Part shown: positions 7,816 through 13,728 of the stretch, piece after piece | Numbering within the stretch: position 1 is the first letter of the stretch | How the letters are laid out: every line of letters starts with the position of its first letter | Source of the DNA: an uncultured Pelagibacteraceae bacterium | GTDB lineage: Bacteria; Pseudomonadota; Alphaproteobacteria; Pelagibacterales; Pelagibacteraceae | NCBI GenBank assembly: GCA_902549785.1 | Contig: CACCWT010000011.1 | Coordinates: 1-21,747 of the forward strand | Length of the DNA stretch: 21,747 bases | Direction of reading: 5' to 3' | The notes under the pieces: model-generated | The model's input: only the letters and a program-made list of their open reading frames with translations | What the model was told of the DNA's origin: nothing | Databases searched by the model: none | Program-made: the position numbers and the translations under genes

Positions 7816-8385
7816 ATGATTGAGCTTTCTGATCAAAGTATCTCTTTAGAAAAATGTCCTGCATTAGTTTTGAATGCAGATTATAGGCCTTTAAGTTATT
7901 ATCCACTTTCATTGTGGAGTTGGCAGGACTCAATTAAATCTGTTTTCTTAGATAGAGTTTCTATTGTTAGTTATTATGATAGACAAATTAGAAGCCCTTC
8001 GTTTAGCATGAAACTTCCAAGTGTAATTGCTCTAAAATCTTACATAAGACCTCAATCAAATCCTAACTTTACTAGGTTTAATGTATTTTTAAGAGATAAG
8101 TTTAGCTGCCAATACTGTGGTAGCAAAAATGAATTAACATTTGATCACTTACTGCCAAGATCAAAAGGTGGAAAAACTAATTGGGATAATGTTGTAACAG
8201 CTTGTTCTTCCTGTAATGTTAAAAAGGGAGGAAGACTAATAAAGAACTCAGGCATGACACTAAACCAATGGCCTTTTCAACCTACTACAGAGGACCTCCA
8301 CAAAAATGGTAAAAATTTTCCACCAAACTTTTTACATAAAAGCTGGATGGATTATTTATATTGGGATGTTGAACTTGAACCGTAA
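7816..8385 (+). CDS. HNH endonuclease domain protein, conserved in alphaproteobacteria
   Basis: A 189-residue protein with a C-terminal HNH nuclease fold. The zinc ribbon is formed by CQYC (Cys98/Cys101) and CSSC (Cys130/Cys133), around the HNH core FDHLLPRSKGGKTNWDNV (Asp110-His111 metal site, Asn125). The N-terminal region (about 14-80) has VLNADYRPLSYYPLSLWSW, which I recognise as the conserved front half of a stand-alone HNH family widespread in alphaproteobacteria and cyanobacteria. Its cellular role is not established as far as I know, and there is no partner methylase, phage gene or intein here, so it looks like a housekeeping nuclease rather than a selfish element. A weak AGG precedes the ATG. 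The stop codon directly abuts that of the convergent coq7. Confidence 0.87.
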   Translation: MIELSDQSISLEKCPALVLNADYRPLSYYPLSLWSWQDSIKSVFLDRVSIVSYYDRQIRSPSFSMKLPSVIALKSYIRPQSNPNFTRFNVFLRDKFSCQYCGSKNELTFDHLLPRSKGGKTNWDNVVTACSSCNVKKGGRLIKNSGMTLNQWPFQPTTEDLHKNGKNFPPNFLHKSWMDYLYWDVELEP

Positions 8386-8919
8386 TTAAATTTTTTCAGA
8401 AATTTTTATTGCAACCTTAGAGCCTGTTTTAATTACTTTGTCCATAATGGAGTAAAGACCTTTTTTTGTGGCCCCTTCCTCATAAGCTATATCTTTATGG
8501 TCTAATTCATCTTGTCTAAATTTTATTATTTTTTCTTTTAAATTCTTTTCGTCTACTTCAATTTGATCAATTTGATTTTTATAATGTTCATCAATTACTT
8601 CCTCTACAGATGCAGTACATAACATTGCTGCCTTTTTTCCAAGTATTGTTGAACCAAATCCAAGACTCAGTCCAAGCAAATCCCATAATGGTAAAAATTT
8701 TGTTGGTTTTATATTTCTTTTTACTATTTCATTCTCAAAAAAATTTGAGTGTTCCTGCTCATGCTTTTTCATTTCACCAATTTTTTTTTTCAATTCCTCA
8801 TTTCTCACAATAGTATTTAGAGCGAGCAGTTGACCTTCATAAATTTTAATTGCACCTCTTTCTCCAGCATGATCTACTCTTATAAATTCTTCTAATTTTT
8901 TTTTATTTGTTTGTTTCAT
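8386..8919 (-). CDS. coq7: 3-demethoxyubiquinol 3-hydroxylase (Coq7)
   Basis: Coq7 is a carboxylate-bridged diiron monooxygenase that performs an O2-dependent ring hydroxylation late in ubiquinone synthesis at the inner membrane. The 177-residue product begins with the typical RVDHAGERGA (Glu20 ligand). The other ligands are visible: E54-x-x-H57 in HEQEH, Glu106 or Glu107 in SVEEVIDEHY, and E138-x-x-H141 in DELDH. The amphipathic segment PLWDLLGLSLGFGS (77-90) is also characteristic. It overlaps the preceding dsbB by 17 nt and its TAA abuts the stop of the convergent HNH gene. The presence of this oxygen-dependent step fits an aerobic organism. Confidence 0.96.
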   Translation of the reverse strand: MKQTNKKKLEEFIRVDHAGERGAIKIYEGQLLALNTIVRNEELKKKIGEMKKHEQEHSNFFENEIVKRNIKPTKFLPLWDLLGLSLGFGSTILGKKAAMLCTASVEEVIDEHYKNQIDQIEVDEKNLKEKIIKFRQDELDHKDIAYEEGATKKGLYSIMDKVIKTGSKVAIKISEKI

Positions 8920-9385
8920 AAGTCAGTGTTCTAATAGAAATAATAACAATTAAAATTGATAAAATTGTATTAATTGCCGCTAGTGATACTCCAAGAATTT
9001 TAAAAGTAGCATCTTTGCAGTCAACTGGCATATTTTTATTAAGAGATTCAAGTAATTTTGACTTATTTAATGTATCAAGTGAGTTATTCGTACAACTAGA
9101 AATTTCCTTAATTAGATTATTTTCAATCCCGTAATGATATCCGGAAATTATAGCACTAATAGTAAATATCATTATTATTATTATTATTATTTTATCATTA
9201 TTGAAAAAATTAAATCCAATAAGACTTACAAATATTGCAGCTAAGTAAGGCAACCTTTGGTAAATACATAGCTTACATGGTTGATACTGAAGTATATATT
9301 CAATATACAAAGCTGAGATTATTGAAATTAATGAGATAAAAAAAATAATTAAATAAAAATTTTTTCTACTTGGAAATAGGATCAT
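8903..9385 (-). CDS. dsbB: Disulfide bond formation protein DsbB
   Basis: DsbB is the inner-membrane protein that reoxidises periplasmic DsbA using quinone. The 160-residue protein has four hydrophobic segments (about 10-30, 45-62, 66-83, 130-152). The first periplasmic loop carries YQPCKLCIYQR (Cys37/Cys40) and the second loop carries Cys98 and Cys123, the full four-cysteine set. An arginine just after CxxC (Arg44) matches the quinone-interacting position. It lies between the yqaA-type gene (2-nt gap) and coq7 (17-nt overlap); pairing a quinone-using enzyme with a quinone-making one is suggestive, but may just be packing. Residues 66-72 include an Ile run encoded by a (ATT)7 microsatellite on the opposite strand. 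Confidence 0.93.
   Translation of the reverse strand: MILFPSRKNFYLIIFFISLISIISALYIEYILQYQPCKLCIYQRLPYLAAIFVSLIGFNFFNNDKIIIIIIMIFTISAIISGYHYGIENNLIKEISSCTNNSLDTLNKSKLLESLNKNMPVDCKDATFKILGVSLAAINTILSILIVIISIRTLTYETNK
9171..9191. repeat. (ATT)7 trinucleotide microsatellite in dsbB
   Basis: Seven uninterrupted ATT units on the + strand encode part of a polyisoleucine/valine-like membrane helix of dsbB on the - strand. Because the unit is three bases, slippage would change helix length without a frameshift. Low-complexity Ile-coding repeats are expected in such AT-rich DNA. Confidence 0.85.
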
Positions 9386-9387
9386 AT

Positions 9388-9996
9388 TTAATTAATAAAA
9401 TTATTTAAAAATTTATATATAAAATATGCAAAAATAATCAGAATTACTGATATCAAAATAGAGAATTTTAAAAGTTTTTTTTCAATAATTTTTTTCATTG
9501 CTGGACCGAAGTTTCCAACTAAGAAGGCTATTAAAAAAAAACGTGATCCTCTTGTTAAAAGAGAAATGATAATAAAATAAAAAATATTAAAGTTTATAAA
9601 ACCGCTTGTAATTGTAAGTAACTTAAATGGCACTGGTGAAAATCCAGCAATTGCTAGAAGAGTTATCCAGGCTATAACACCACCCTCTGAGGAAACTTTA
9701 TCTTTTAAAAATGAAGTATCATCTACACCATAGATCTCAAAAATTTTTAGGCCAATTTCATTAAAGAAGACATATCCTATAAAATACCCTAAGCAAGCTC
9801 CCAAAACAGATCCTATAGTTGCAATGATTGCAATTTTGATCCATTCATGTTTTCGAGCTATTGTCATAGGAATTATCAATACATCAGGAGGTATTGGGAA
9901 TATAAAACTTTCAATAAAAGATATAAATCCCAAAATTGATTTAGATCTTTTATGACCTGCTAGTTTGATAGTTTTATTGTACAGTTCTTTAAACAT
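9388..9996 (-). CDS. yqaA: YqaA-family (DedA/VTT-related) inner-membrane protein
   Basis: A polytopic membrane protein of the YqaA branch of the SNARE-associated/VTT (DedA-like) superfamily; relatives are implicated in lipid scrambling or ion homeostasis, but this branch is uncharacterised. The 202-residue form contains FIESFIFPIPPDVLIIPM (27-44), with the membrane-re-entrant Glu30 and PIPPD, the second re-entrant motif GFSPVPFKLLTITSG (118-132), and the conserved RGSR (149-152), followed by a C-terminal transmembrane helix (177-196). A TTG at 10047 would lengthen it by 17 residues, but the ATG at 9996 (MFKELYNKTIKLA) matches family N-termini. It begins the leftward operon yqaA - dsbB - coq7 and is divergent from the tRNA-Leu gene. 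Confidence 0.87.
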   Translation of the reverse strand: MFKELYNKTIKLAGHKRSKSILGFISFIESFIFPIPPDVLIIPMTIARKHEWIKIAIIATIGSVLGACLGYFIGYVFFNEIGLKIFEIYGVDDTSFLKDKVSSEGGVIAWITLLAIAGFSPVPFKLLTITSGFINFNIFYFIIISLLTRGSRFFLIAFLVGNFGPAMKKIIEKKLLKFSILISVILIIFAYFIYKFLNNFIN

Positions 9997-10053
9997 ATTT
10001 TCTTTTAATATAATAAATGATTTAATACTATTAGTTAAAATATGCAAAGTTTT

Positions 10054-10140
10054 GGGCGAATGGCGGAACTGGTAGACGCGTTGGACTCAAAATCCAATAG
10101 TAGCAATACTGTGAGAGTTCGATTCTCTCTTTGCCCACCA
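10054..10140 (+). tRNA. tRNA-Leu (anticodon CAA)
   Basis: An 87-nt class II tRNA. The acceptor strands are GGGCGAA and TTTGCCC, with one G-U pair and the 3' ACCA encoded in the genome. The D-arm sequence contains GGAACTGGTAGACGC. The anticodon stem TTGGA/TCCAA encloses the loop CTCAAAA, giving anticodon CAA (10088-10090), which reads UUG. The long variable arm AGTA-GCAA-TACT is typical of leucine tRNA, and the T-arm is GAGAG-TTCGATT-CTCTC. A TAAAAT at 10036-10041 could be a -10, but no clear -35 accompanies it. The tRNA ends 7 nt before the start codon of the acyl-CoA synthetase, with no terminator between, so they are probably one transcript. Confidence 0.98.
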
Positions 10141-10147
10141 AGAAATT

Positions 10148-11848
10148 ATGAGTACAAAAAATATTAATAATTTAGTTGAACTTTTTTTTATTAATTATAA
10201 AAAGCAAAAAAAAGATAATATTCTTTTAACTTCCTTAAAAGACAACAATAATTATTTTACATGGGAAAAAACATTCCATTCAATTAAAAAACTTTCGTTA
10301 GAAATTAAAAAATATACAAATAAAGGCGATAGATGTTTATTAATATCTGAAAATAGACCTGAATGGTTTATAACTGATCTTTCAGTAATGTTGTCAGAAG
10401 CTATTACTGTACCAGCTTATACAACTTATGCTGAGAAAGATTATGAATATATTATTGAAAATTGTAATCCGAAATTAATCTTTGTTTCTAATCAAGAACA
10501 ATTTAATAAAGTTAAAGAAATTATAAAAAAAAAAAGTTTTATTAAAAAAATATTTTCTTTTGAAGAATTAGATGCAGATATTGACACTTATATTAATGTA
10601 AATAAATTATTTTCTAATTTAGATTATCAAGATTCAAACGTTCCAGACTTATCAATTAAAAGAAATGATCCTGCTTGTATTATTTATACTTCAGGAACTC
10701 AGGGTAACCCAAAAGGTGTTATCTTAAGTCATGGTGGTATTTTAAATAATTGTGATGGAGCGCTCGATATATTAAAGCCTTTATTATCAGACCAGACTAG
10801 GTTTTTAACTTGGTTGCCTCTGTCACATTCTTACGAGCACACCGTTCAATTTGTTCAAATCAGTGTTGGAGCAAAAATATTTTATGCAGAAAGTATTGAG
10901 AAATTAATTAAAAATATGAATGATTGTAAACCTCAACTAATGACTGCAGTACCTAGGTTTTACCAAAATCTTTTTCAAAAAATCAATGTAAGTTTCAATA
11001 AAGCAACAGGTTTAAAAAAAAGTTTAATATTAAAAATGTTAGAATTAGGAACCAAAAAAATAAATAAACAATCTTTAACAATTTTAGAAAAATTCATTGA
11101 CATTATTTTAGAAAAGATTGTGAGAAAAAAAATTAAAAGTCAATTTGGAGGTGAGCTTAAAACTTTCGTCTCTGGCGGTGGAGCTCTTGATAAAGAAGTT
11201 GGTATTTTCTTAAATGCTATAGGGCTTCCTACTCTACAAGGTTATGGATTAACCGAGACCTCTCCAGTTGTAAGTTGTAATCCAATTGACGATATTAGGG
11301 TTGAGACTGTGGGACCACCGTTTAAAGGCAATGAGGTAAAAATAGCCTCAGATGGAGAAATTTTAGTTAAGGGTGAGAATGTAATGTTGGGTTATTGGAA
11401 TAATGAGCAAGAAACTGACAAAGTTTTAAAAGATGGTTGGTTACATACAGGAGACATTGGAATTTTTGAGAATGGTTACTTAAAAATTACTGACAGAAAA
11501 AAAGATATTTTGATTACTCCTGGTGGAGATAATATTTCTCCAGTCAAAATAGAAAATGAATTATCAAATTCGAAATTTATTGATCAATCAATTGTTTACG
11601 GAGATAATAAACCTTATTTAGTCGCATTATTAGTTCTATCTGATGACAATATAAATGCAACACAAGACCAAATTCAAAAAGAAATAGAAAATATTAATAA
11701 AAATCTTTCTAAAATAGAAAATATAAAAAAATTTTTTATAATTAATGAAAAATTTTCAATTGAAAATGGAATGCTAACTCCAACTTTAAAACTAAAAAGA
11801 TATAAAATAATTCAAAAATATAAAAATGAATTTGAAAAACTTTATTAA
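10148..11848 (+). CDS. Long-chain acyl-CoA synthetase (AMP-forming)
   Basis: A 566-residue ANL-superfamily ligase that activates fatty acids with ATP and CoA. The ATP-binding P-loop IIYTSGTQGNPKGVILSHGG lies near residue 180, followed by TWLPLSHSYEHT, GYGLTETSPVV near 365, GWLHTGDIG near 431, and the hinge DRKKDILITPGGDNISP. The C-terminal LTPTLKLKR carries the expected catalytic lysine. This arrangement, with a long insertion and LTPTLK ending, resembles the FadD15/long-chain group rather than FadD itself. The ATG is 7 nt after the tRNA-Leu CCA end; only AGAAA precedes it, so it lacks a strong ribosome site. A perfect AT-only inverted repeat lies downstream at 11908-11941. Class is firm; chain-length preference is inferred. 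Confidence 0.92.
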   Translation: MSTKNINNLVELFFINYKKQKKDNILLTSLKDNNNYFTWEKTFHSIKKLSLEIKKYTNKGDRCLLISENRPEWFITDLSVMLSEAITVPAYTTYAEKDYEYIIENCNPKLIFVSNQEQFNKVKEIIKKKSFIKKIFSFEELDADIDTYINVNKLFSNLDYQDSNVPDLSIKRNDPACIIYTSGTQGNPKGVILSHGGILNNCDGALDILKPLLSDQTRFLTWLPLSHSYEHTVQFVQISVGAKIFYAESIEKLIKNMNDCKPQLMTAVPRFYQNLFQKINVSFNKATGLKKSLILKMLELGTKKINKQSLTILEKFIDIILEKIVRKKIKSQFGGELKTFVSGGGALDKEVGIFLNAIGLPTLQGYGLTETSPVVSCNPIDDIRVETVGPPFKGNEVKIASDGEILVKGENVMLGYWNNEQETDKVLKDGWLHTGDIGIFENGYLKITDRKKDILITPGGDNISPVKIENELSNSKFIDQSIVYGDNKPYLVALLVLSDDNINATQDQIQKEIENINKNLSKIENIKKFFIINEKFSIENGMLTPTLKLKRYKIIQKYKNEFEKLY

Positions 11849-11907
11849 AAATTTTTAAAAAAACACATTATAAATAGCGATTTATTTAACTTTTTTTTTA
11901 AAAAATT

Positions 11908-11941
11908 AAAAATTAAAAAATAATTTTATTTTTTAATTTTT
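11908..11941. repeat. 16-bp AT-only inverted repeat after the acyl-CoA synthetase
   Basis: Arms at 11908-11923 and 11926-11941 are perfectly complementary across 16 bp, separated by only two bases, and consist solely of A and T. The right arm ends in a run of T. It could fold in RNA as a weak terminator or mRNA 3' end for the synthetase gene 60 bp upstream, or extrude as a cruciform just upstream of the next promoter. Long A and T runs make such repeats more likely by chance here. Confidence 0.5.
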
Positions 11942-11957
11942 TCAAAAAATTATATGT

Positions 11958-11986
11958 TTGACATAACTATTCAAAAAAAATAAAAA
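11958..11986 (+). promoter_or_regulatory. Probable sigma70 promoter of the basic-peptide gene
   Basis: A perfect -35 hexamer TTGACA at 11958-11963 is followed after 17 nt by TAAAAA at 11981-11986 (4 of 6 to TATAAT). Transcription would start near 11992-11995, exactly at the base of a perfect hairpin (11996-12016). It fits the downstream ribosome site, short ORF and terminator, forming a complete small transcription unit of about 185 nt. Confidence 0.55.
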
Positions 11987-11995
11987 TTAGTTATT

Positions 11996-12016
11996 AACGA
12001 ATCATAAAGATTCGTT
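11996..12016 (+). other. 5' leader hairpin of the basic-peptide mRNA
   Basis: AACGAATC (11996-12003) pairs perfectly with GATTCGTT (12009-12016) around the loop ATAAA. With the proposed transcription start near 11993, the stem would sit at the extreme 5' end of the mRNA, a position known in other bacteria to protect transcripts from RNase E. It ends 10 nt before the GGGAG ribosome site and so does not mask it. A protein-binding dyad is the alternative. Confidence 0.55.
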
Positions 12017-12037
12017 TATAAAAAAAGGGAGCTAAAG

Positions 12038-12121
12038 ATGGCTAAAAGAAGAAAAAAAGCTGCTAAAAAGAAAACTAAGAAAAAAGCTAAGAAAAAAGCT
12101 AAAAAGAAAAAAAGAAGATAG
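12038..12121 (+). CDS. 27-residue Lys/Arg-rich peptide, histone-tail-like
   Basis: A complete miniature gene. The canonical ribosome site GGGAG (12027-12031) lies 6 nt before the ATG, and 27 codons run to TAG at 12119-12121. The product has 16 Lys, 4 Arg, 5 Ala, 1 Thr and no acidic or large hydrophobic residue other than Met1. It opens MAKRRKKAAKKK and then repeats A/T-K-K-K, encoded by four imperfect 12-bp units at 12062-12109. With its own promoter, leader hairpin and terminator it looks independently and strongly expressed. The composition resembles histone H1 or Hc1/HU-type tails, so binding to DNA, RNA or another polyanion is inferred. I know no described function. An sRNA role for the transcript is an alternative, though the strong ribosome site argues for translation. 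Confidence 0.8.
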   Translation: MAKRRKKAAKKKTKKKAKKKAKKKKRR

Positions 12122-12143
12122 TTTAGTATTCTTTTTAATTGAT

Positions 12144-12182
12144 AACGCTTCTCATGGCGCTTGCGTGAGGAGCGTTTTTTTT
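12144..12182 (+). terminator. Rho-independent terminator of the basic-peptide gene
   Basis: AACGCTTCTCA (12144-12154) pairs with TGAGGAGCGTT (12166-12176), 11 bp with one G-U pair, around an 11-nt loop, and eight T residues run from 12175 to 12182. This is the strongest terminator in the window. The T-tract overlaps the stop codon of carD on the opposite strand (12181-12183). Read leftward, the hairpin is not followed by a T run, so it should not terminate carD well. Confidence 0.9.
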
Positions 12183-13008
12183 ACTCTGTAATTTCCTGAT
12201 TTAGTGGTTTTTCAGCAACTGATTTTTCCTCAATCTTTTGTACCTGTTTTTCTAAATTTCTTTTTAAAGCTTTATCAAGCTTTTTTTGAGCGTCCTCTAA
12301 ACTTGAACCCATTACAATCTGAAATTCAGTTAATAATCTCTCATAAGCTTTTTCAAATAATTGTCTTTCACTGTAGGATTGATCAATCATAATATCATCT
12401 CCTTTGTTCAGATCTCTCACTACCTCAGCCAACTCATAAATTTTACCTGAAGATATTTTCGCTTCATACTCCTGAGCTCTCCGACTCCACATTGATCGTT
12501 TAATTTTTGGTTTACTTTTTAAGATACTAACACATTTATTTATCTGATTAATTGTAGCTAGTGGTCTTAAATGAGATTGTTTGTTTACTGGAACCATCCC
12601 ATTTGCTTTATCTTTTTCAAATTTAAGAATATATGTTTCAACATCAATACCACCAATATTAATTTTTTTTGTTTCTGTAATTTGACCTACACCATGTTTT
12701 GGATAAACAACATAATCTTTAATCTTAAATAGTCTTTTTTCAGTATCTTGTTTTTTTACCTTTTTAATTTCAGGTTTTTGCTCATTATTTTTTGGAATTC
12801 TTAATGGATCAGTTTTTGTTTCAATTTTATCTTTTCTTTTTGAATCTTTGATTACTTTCTTTTTACTTACATCTTTAATTACTTTTTTAACTTTAGTTAC
12901 TTTGGAAATTTTTTTTGGTTTAGTTACTTTTTTTATAATCTTAGTTTTTTTTGCAACTTTTTTTTTTGTTTTTTTTTTATTCAAGATTTTCTTTAAAATA
13001 TTTTTCAT
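12181..13008 (-). CDS. carD: CarD/CdnL-type RNA polymerase-binding regulator with Lys-rich tail
   Basis: CarD/CdnL proteins bind the RNA polymerase beta subunit and stabilise open promoter complexes, notably at rRNA promoters. The RNA polymerase-interacting (Tudor-like) domain spans about 94-150 ([19 protein letters not shown], then KANGMVPV). A helical C-terminal DNA-binding domain follows at about 155-255, including [17 protein letters not shown]. At 275 residues it is about 100 longer than ordinary CdnL because of a basic N-terminal extension: 28 of the first 60 residues are lysine. The only in-frame ATG near the start is at 13008, so the gene overlaps fdxA by 32 nt. A short later non-ATG start is possible but would discard a well-formed repetitive tail. 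It is the last gene of the helicase - terB - fdxA - carD operon. Confidence 0.92.
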   Translation of the reverse strand: MKNILKKILNKKKTKKKVAKKTKIIKKVTKPKKISKVTKVKKVIKDVSKKKVIKDSKRKDKIETKTDPLRIPKNNEQKPEIKKVKKQDTEKRLFKIKDYVVYPKHGVGQITETKKINIGGIDVETYILKFEKDKANGMVPVNKQSHLRPLATINQINKCVSILKSKPKIKRSMWSRRAQEYEAKISSGKIYELAEVVRDLNKGDDIMIDQSYSERQLFEKAYERLLTEFQIVMGSSLEDAQKKLDKALKRNLEKQVQKIEEKSVAEKPLNQEITE

Positions 13009-13306
13009 ACTTATCTTTTACATTTTTAAATTGTTCATGATCCGCTGGTGGATCTTTTTTTTCACTAATATTTGGCCACAAATCTGCATATTTTTTATTA
13101 ACTTCTAACCATTTACCATTATTATCCTCGTTATCAGATATTATGGCGTCCACTGGACATTCTGGCTCGCAAACGCCACAATCTATACACTCATCGGGTT
13201 TAATTACAAGCATATTCTTACCTTCATAAAAGCAATCCACTGGACATACTTCAACACAATCCATCAATTTACATTTGATGCATTTATCATTTACTAAATA
13301 TGTCAT
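12977..13306 (-). CDS. fdxA: 7Fe ferredoxin (3Fe-4S/4Fe-4S)
   Basis: A 109-residue seven-iron ferredoxin of the FdxA/FdII type, a small cytoplasmic electron carrier. The first cluster region has CIKC-x4-C-x3-CPVDC (Cys9, 12, 17, 21, 25) and the second [12 protein letters not shown] (Cys40, 43, 46, 50), in the pattern of Azotobacter FdI and alphaproteobacterial FdxA. The C-terminal tail (about 65-109, with [12 protein letters not shown]) is also typical of this group. Its ATG overlaps the TerB-like stop by four bases (ATGA) and its end overlaps carD by 32 nt. fdxA just upstream of carD is a familiar alphaproteobacterial linkage. Its redox partner is not evident here. Confidence 0.95.
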   Translation of the reverse strand: MTYLVNDKCIKCKLMDCVEVCPVDCFYEGKNMLVIKPDECIDCGVCEPECPVDAIISDNEDNNGKWLEVNKKYADLWPNISEKKDPPADHEQFKNVKDKYEKYFKENLE

Positions 13307-13728
13307 ATTTTTTTTAGTCGAACCTTCTCTTTTATATCACCAACTACTTTTGGATCTAGATAAAGCAAACCAGATAATCTTCTCATTAAGTTCGTTTCAT
13401 ACATATCCGCATCTTCATCTGAGTATATAATATCCCACAATGCCTCTATTATGATTCTTTTATCTTCTTCATTAATATTTTTAATCTCTCTAGTAAAATC
13501 AAGTATTTGATTGGAGTCTTTTTCTTTTTCTTCTGCATCTTGTATTATTTTATCAATATTTTCAGTCTCGCCTCCCATTTCAATAATTGCATCTTTAATA
13601 ATTTTTTTTTCTTTATTTGTATAATTCTCATCAATTCTTGCTGAATGAATTAATAAACAAGCTACTGCAATTATTGATGGGTGACTACTTTCTTTTTCAG
13701 CTTCTTCTTTTTTAAAAATATTGAACAT
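13303..13728 (-). CDS. TerB-like (tellurite resistance family) helical protein
   Basis: A 141-residue acidic, all-helical, soluble protein. The segment [27 protein letters not shown] (18-44) and the later [21 protein letters not shown] match the TerB/COG4103 pattern of a helix with an Asp-rich metal-binding turn (here ARIDENYT and [10 protein letters not shown]). TerB-like proteins are linked to metal sensing or stress complexes, but stand-alone proteobacterial members have no assigned function. No other ter genes are present, so tellurite resistance should not be inferred. The ATG shares a base with the helicase stop (TAATG) and the stop overlaps fdxA, so it is translationally coupled within the helicase - fdxA - carD operon. 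Confidence 0.8.
   Translation of the reverse strand: MFNIFKKEEAEKESSHPSIIAVACLLIHSARIDENYTNKEKKIIKDAIIEMGGETENIDKIIQDAEEKEKDSNQILDFTREIKNINEEDKRIIIEALWDIIYSDEDADMYETNLMRRLSGLLYLDPKVVGDIKEKVRLKKI

Noticed and set aside
7751..7933. 60-codon ORF on the - strand overlapping the HNH gene start
   Set aside because: It lies antisense to the conserved HNH N-terminus and in AT-rich spacer, with no supporting signal.
11990..12003. Shared TAACGAAT near the leaders of the basic-peptide and TAXI genes (also 18387-18394)
   Set aside because: Only eight bases are shared, in different positions relative to the dyads; this is expected by chance at this base composition.
12848..13108. ORF on the + strand opposite carD and fdxA
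   Set aside because: It is a Phe/Leu/Ile-rich shadow created by the Lys-rich carD tail on the other strand; no ribosome site or family resemblance.
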